NCBI GenBank assembly: GCA_905204635.1
Contig: CAJLAN010000012.1
Location: 1-15,707 of the forward strand
DNA from: an uncultured Collinsella sp.
GTDB lineage: Bacteria > Actinomycetota > Coriobacteriia > Coriobacteriales > Coriobacteriaceae
Reading direction: 5' to 3'
DNA length: 15,707 nt
Below are positions 13,550 to 15,707 of the stretch, in pieces. The position numbers and the translations under genes were made by a program. Every line of letters begins with the position of its first letter. Position 1 is the first letter of the stretch. A model generated the notes under the pieces. It was not told where the DNA came from, ran no database searches, and saw only the letters and a program-made list of their open reading frames with translations.

Positions 13550-15356
13550 AACCCTCATGGGCAGCATCCGCGACTATATGAAAGTCACCGTTGCCACGCC
13601 GCTGCTCGTGCTTGGCGAGGTGCTCTGCGAAATGCTGATTCCATTTATCACCGCCAACCTGATCGACGCCATCAAAGACGGCGCCACCGTAGCCGAGATG
13701 CTTCCCACCGCAGGCTTTTTGGTGCTCATCGCGCTGACGTCGCTTGCTTTTGGCGCCGCTGCCGGCGTCACCTGCAGCCATGCGAGTTGCGGCTTTGCCA
13801 AGAACCTGCGTCACGACCTGTTCTACAAGATCCAGACGTTCAGCTTTGCCAACATCGATGAGTTCTCGAGCTCCTCGCTCGTCACGCGTCTGACCACTGA
13901 CATCAACAACGTTCAACAGGCCTTTATGATGATCATCCGTATCGCCGTGCGCGCGCCGCTGGTCTTGATCTTCGCCTTTACCATGGCATTTATCATGGGC
14001 GGCAGCGTCGCCATGGTCTACCTGGTCATCATTCCGCTGCTGGGCTTTGGACTGTTCTTTATCATCTTTAAGGTACGCCCCATCTTCTCGCGCGTGTTCC
14101 ACAAGTACGACGCCCTTAACGAGTCCGTCGAGGAAAACGTCACCGGCATGCGCGTGGTCAAGAGCTACGTGCGCGAAGACTTTGAGAAGGAGAAGTTCGC
14201 CACCGCCGCGCACGACGTCCAGATGGACTTCACCCGCGCCGAGAAGCTGCTCGCCTTTAACAACCCCATGATGAACATCTGCGTCAACGGCGCATTTGTC
14301 ATCATCATCTACCTGGGATCCAAGCTCATCATCACGAGCCAGGGCACGCTGTTCGACGTGGGCCAGCTCTCCTCGATCTTTACCTATGGCTTCGCGATCC
14401 TCATGAGCCTGATGCAGCTGTCGATGATCTTTGTCATGGTGACCATGGCCGACGAATCGGCGCACCGCATTACCGAGGTGCTGGCCGCCGAGCCCACGAT
14501 CGCCGATCCCGCCGAGCCCGTGCTCGAGGTTGCCGACGGTTCCATCGACTTTGACCACGTGAGCTTTAAGTATTCCGCGCATGCGAAGCGCCAGGCGCTC
14601 GACGATATCGACCTGCACATTAAGAGCGGCGAGACCATCGGTATCATCGGCGGTACCGGCTCGGCCAAGTCCACGCTTGTAAACCTCATCGCCCGTCTGT
14701 ACGACGCCACCGAAGGCACCGTGCGCGTGGGCGGCATGGACGTACGCGACTACGACCTGGACGCGCTGCGCCACCAAGTGGCCATGGTGCTGCAGAAAAA
14801 CGTGCTGTTTAGCGGCACCATTGCCGAGAACCTGCGCTGGGGCGACCCGAACGCCACCGACGAGGAAGTCCGCGAGGCGGCACATCTGGCCTGCGCCGAC
14901 GAGTTTGTCGATGGCTTCCCCAAGGGCTATGACACCTGGATCGAACAGGGCGGCTCCAATGTTTCCGGCGGTCAGAAGCAGCGCCTGTGCATTGCGCGTG
15001 CCCTGCTGCGTCGCCCCAAGATCTTAATCCTGGACGACTCCACCAGCGCTGTCGACACCAAGACCGACGCCAAGATTCGCGCAGGGTTGGCAAGCTATCT
15101 GCCCAACACGACCAAGCTCATCATCGCCCAGCGCATCAGCTCCGTGCAGGACGCAGACCGCATCATCGTCATGGAGGGTGGCTGTATCGCGCAGATCGGC
15201 AACCATGACGAGCTGCTCAAGACGAGCGAGATCTACCGCGAGACCTTTACCTCGCAAAACAAGATGTCTGCCGAGGGCGAAGGGGCCGTCGAGGCCGACA
15301 CCGAGGCATCCGCAACACAAGCTCAGACCCAGGAAGGAGGCGAGGCACATGAGTAA
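13542..15356 (+). CDS. ABC exporter half-transporter with degenerate ATP site
   Basis: The protein has 604 residues: a six-helix exporter membrane domain (about 1-320), an ATPase domain (about 335-575) and an acidic, low-complexity tail of about 30 residues. The ATPase motifs deviate. Walker A is GGTGSAKST (370-378, Ala375 instead of Gly), Walker B is ILILDDSTSAVD with Asp499 in place of the catalytic Glu, and the switch residue is Gln530 instead of His (IIAQRISS). The signature VSGGQ (474-478) is intact. This pattern is known from the degenerate partner of heterodimeric exporters such as TM287/288, BmrCD and LmrCD. Start ATG 13542 has GGAGG 6 bases upstream inside the MarR gene. It should pair with the next gene's product to export drugs, peptides or lipids. 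Confidence 0.94.
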   Translation: MIKTLMGSIRDYMKVTVATPLLVLGEVLCEMLIPFITANLIDAIKDGATVAEMLPTAGFLVLIALTSLAFGAAAGVTCSHASCGFAKNLRHDLFYKIQTFSFANIDEFSSSSLVTRLTTDINNVQQAFMMIIRIAVRAPLVLIFAFTMAFIMGGSVAMVYLVIIPLLGFGLFFIIFKVRPIFSRVFHKYDALNESVEENVTGMRVVKSYVREDFEKEKFATAAHDVQMDFTRAEKLLAFNNPMMNICVNGAFVIIIYLGSKLIITSQGTLFDVGQLSSIFTYGFAILMSLMQLSMIFVMVTMADESAHRITEVLAAEPTIADPAEPVLEVADGSIDFDHVSFKYSAHAKRQALDDIDLHIKSGETIGIIGGTGSAKSTLVNLIARLYDATEGTVRVGGMDVRDYDLDALRHQVAMVLQKNVLFSGTIAENLRWGDPNATDEEVREAAHLACADEFVDGFPKGYDTWIEQGGSNVSGGQKQRLCIARALLRRPKILILDDSTSAVDTKTDAKIRAGLASYLPNTTKLIIAQRISSVQDADRIIVMEGGCIAQIGNHDELLKTSEIYRETFTSQNKMSAEGEGAVEADTEASATQAQTQEGGEAHE

Positions 15357-15707
15357 GGCAACGACCGCCGAGCGCGCGCTCAACCGCAAGGGTGGCACCA
15401 TGTCGCGCCTCATCAAGACGCTCTTTGGCTTCTACCCCGTGCTTTTGCCCCTCGTCGTCGTCGGCGTGGTGCTCTGCGCCATCATCAACTCCATCGGCGC
15501 GACCTTCCTTCAGAGCGCTCTGCAGATTATTAGCGAATCGTGGCAGTCGGGCGATTGGGAAGCCGCACAGCCCAAGATCGCACAGCTCGTGACCACCCTC
15601 GCCTGCATCTACGGCGTCGGCATCCTGTCTTCGCTCTTCTGGAACCGCGCCATGGCCATCGTCACGCAGGGCTCGCTCGAGAAGCTGCGCGAGAAGATGG
15701 TCAACCG
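15349..15707 (+). CDS. Second ABC exporter half-transporter, N-terminal part (cut by window end)
   Basis: Only the first 119 codons are present. After a basic N-terminal tail (SKATTAERALNRKGGTMSRL) comes LIKTLFGFYPVLLPLVVVGV, the first membrane helix of the exporter fold, then a loop IISESWQSGDWEAAQPKIAQ and a second helix LVTTLACIYGVGILSSLFWN, ending in the intracellular-loop stretch QGSLEKLREKMVN. ATG 15349 has AAGGAGG 8 bases upstream and overlaps the preceding stop by 8 bp. As partner of a half-transporter lacking the catalytic Glu and His, its ATPase domain should carry both; that part is outside the window. Confidence 0.93.
   Translation, partial: MSKATTAERALNRKGGTMSRLIKTLFGFYPVLLPLVVVGVVLCAIINSIGATFLQSALQIISESWQSGDWEAAQPKIAQLVTTLACIYGVGILSSLFWNRAMAIVTQGSLEKLREKMVN

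Noticed and set aside
13473..14885. Long open frame of 470 codons on the minus strand
   Set aside because: It is antisense to the MarR and exporter genes; its product is a Gly/His/Val/Asp-rich mix with no domain and no ribosome site. It is a by-product of the codon bias of the real genes.

Overview
The window looks like chromosomal DNA from a Coriobacteriia gut actinobacterium, most likely Collinsella or a close relative. The basis is the GC-rich coding sequence with codons ending in G/C, strong AGGAGG-type ribosome sites, the gene content, and short palindromes of the GACAAAGGGAC...GTCCCTTTGTC type that I associate with such genomes. The genus is an inference from style, not from a search.

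Left part (1-6.9 kb), all on the minus strand. Reading 5' to 3': an aldose 1-epimerase-like enzyme, a strong terminator palindrome, then a polar amino-acid ABC importer (lipoprotein, permease, ATPase, with 9- and 22-bp gaps). After a 72-bp gap with a hairpin comes an M20 metallopeptidase, and after 228 bp release factor 1 (prfA). The importer and the M20 peptidase could form one unit for uptake and hydrolysis of amino-acid derivatives or small peptides. Upstream of the epimerase lies a single-pass membrane protein of unknown function (6980-7849, minus).

Middle part (7.9-12.7 kb). A divergent plus-strand pair encodes an AraJ-type MFS efflux protein and a low-molecular-weight protein tyrosine phosphatase. 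It converges on a minus-strand AAA+ ATPase of the DUF4143/COG1373 family with a PD-(D/E)xK-like C-terminal motif. Upstream of that are a minus-strand pyridoxal/pyridoxamine kinase and an overlapping small Cys/His-rich protein of the TIGR04076 type.

Right part (12.9 kb to the end), plus strand. A textbook promoter (TTGACA, 17 bp, TAGATT) with an overlapping inverted repeat drives a MarR regulator and two ABC exporter half-transporters, joined by 8-bp ATGANTAA overlaps. The first half-transporter lacks the catalytic Glu and the switch His, so the pair should be a heterodimeric exporter with one degenerate ATP site. The second half-transporter is cut by the window end.

The most unusual feature is the density of perfect or near-perfect palindromes between genes: four copies of a 33-bp palindrome, two 64-65-bp nested palindromes each sitting next to one of those copies, a 91-bp nested palindrome, and two hairpins sharing the apex GTTYGGTARAAC with compensatory base changes. 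A three-unit tandem repeat with an exact 33-bp period lies directly upstream of the AAA+ ATPase. I saw no rRNA, tRNA, CRISPR array, transposase or integrase.
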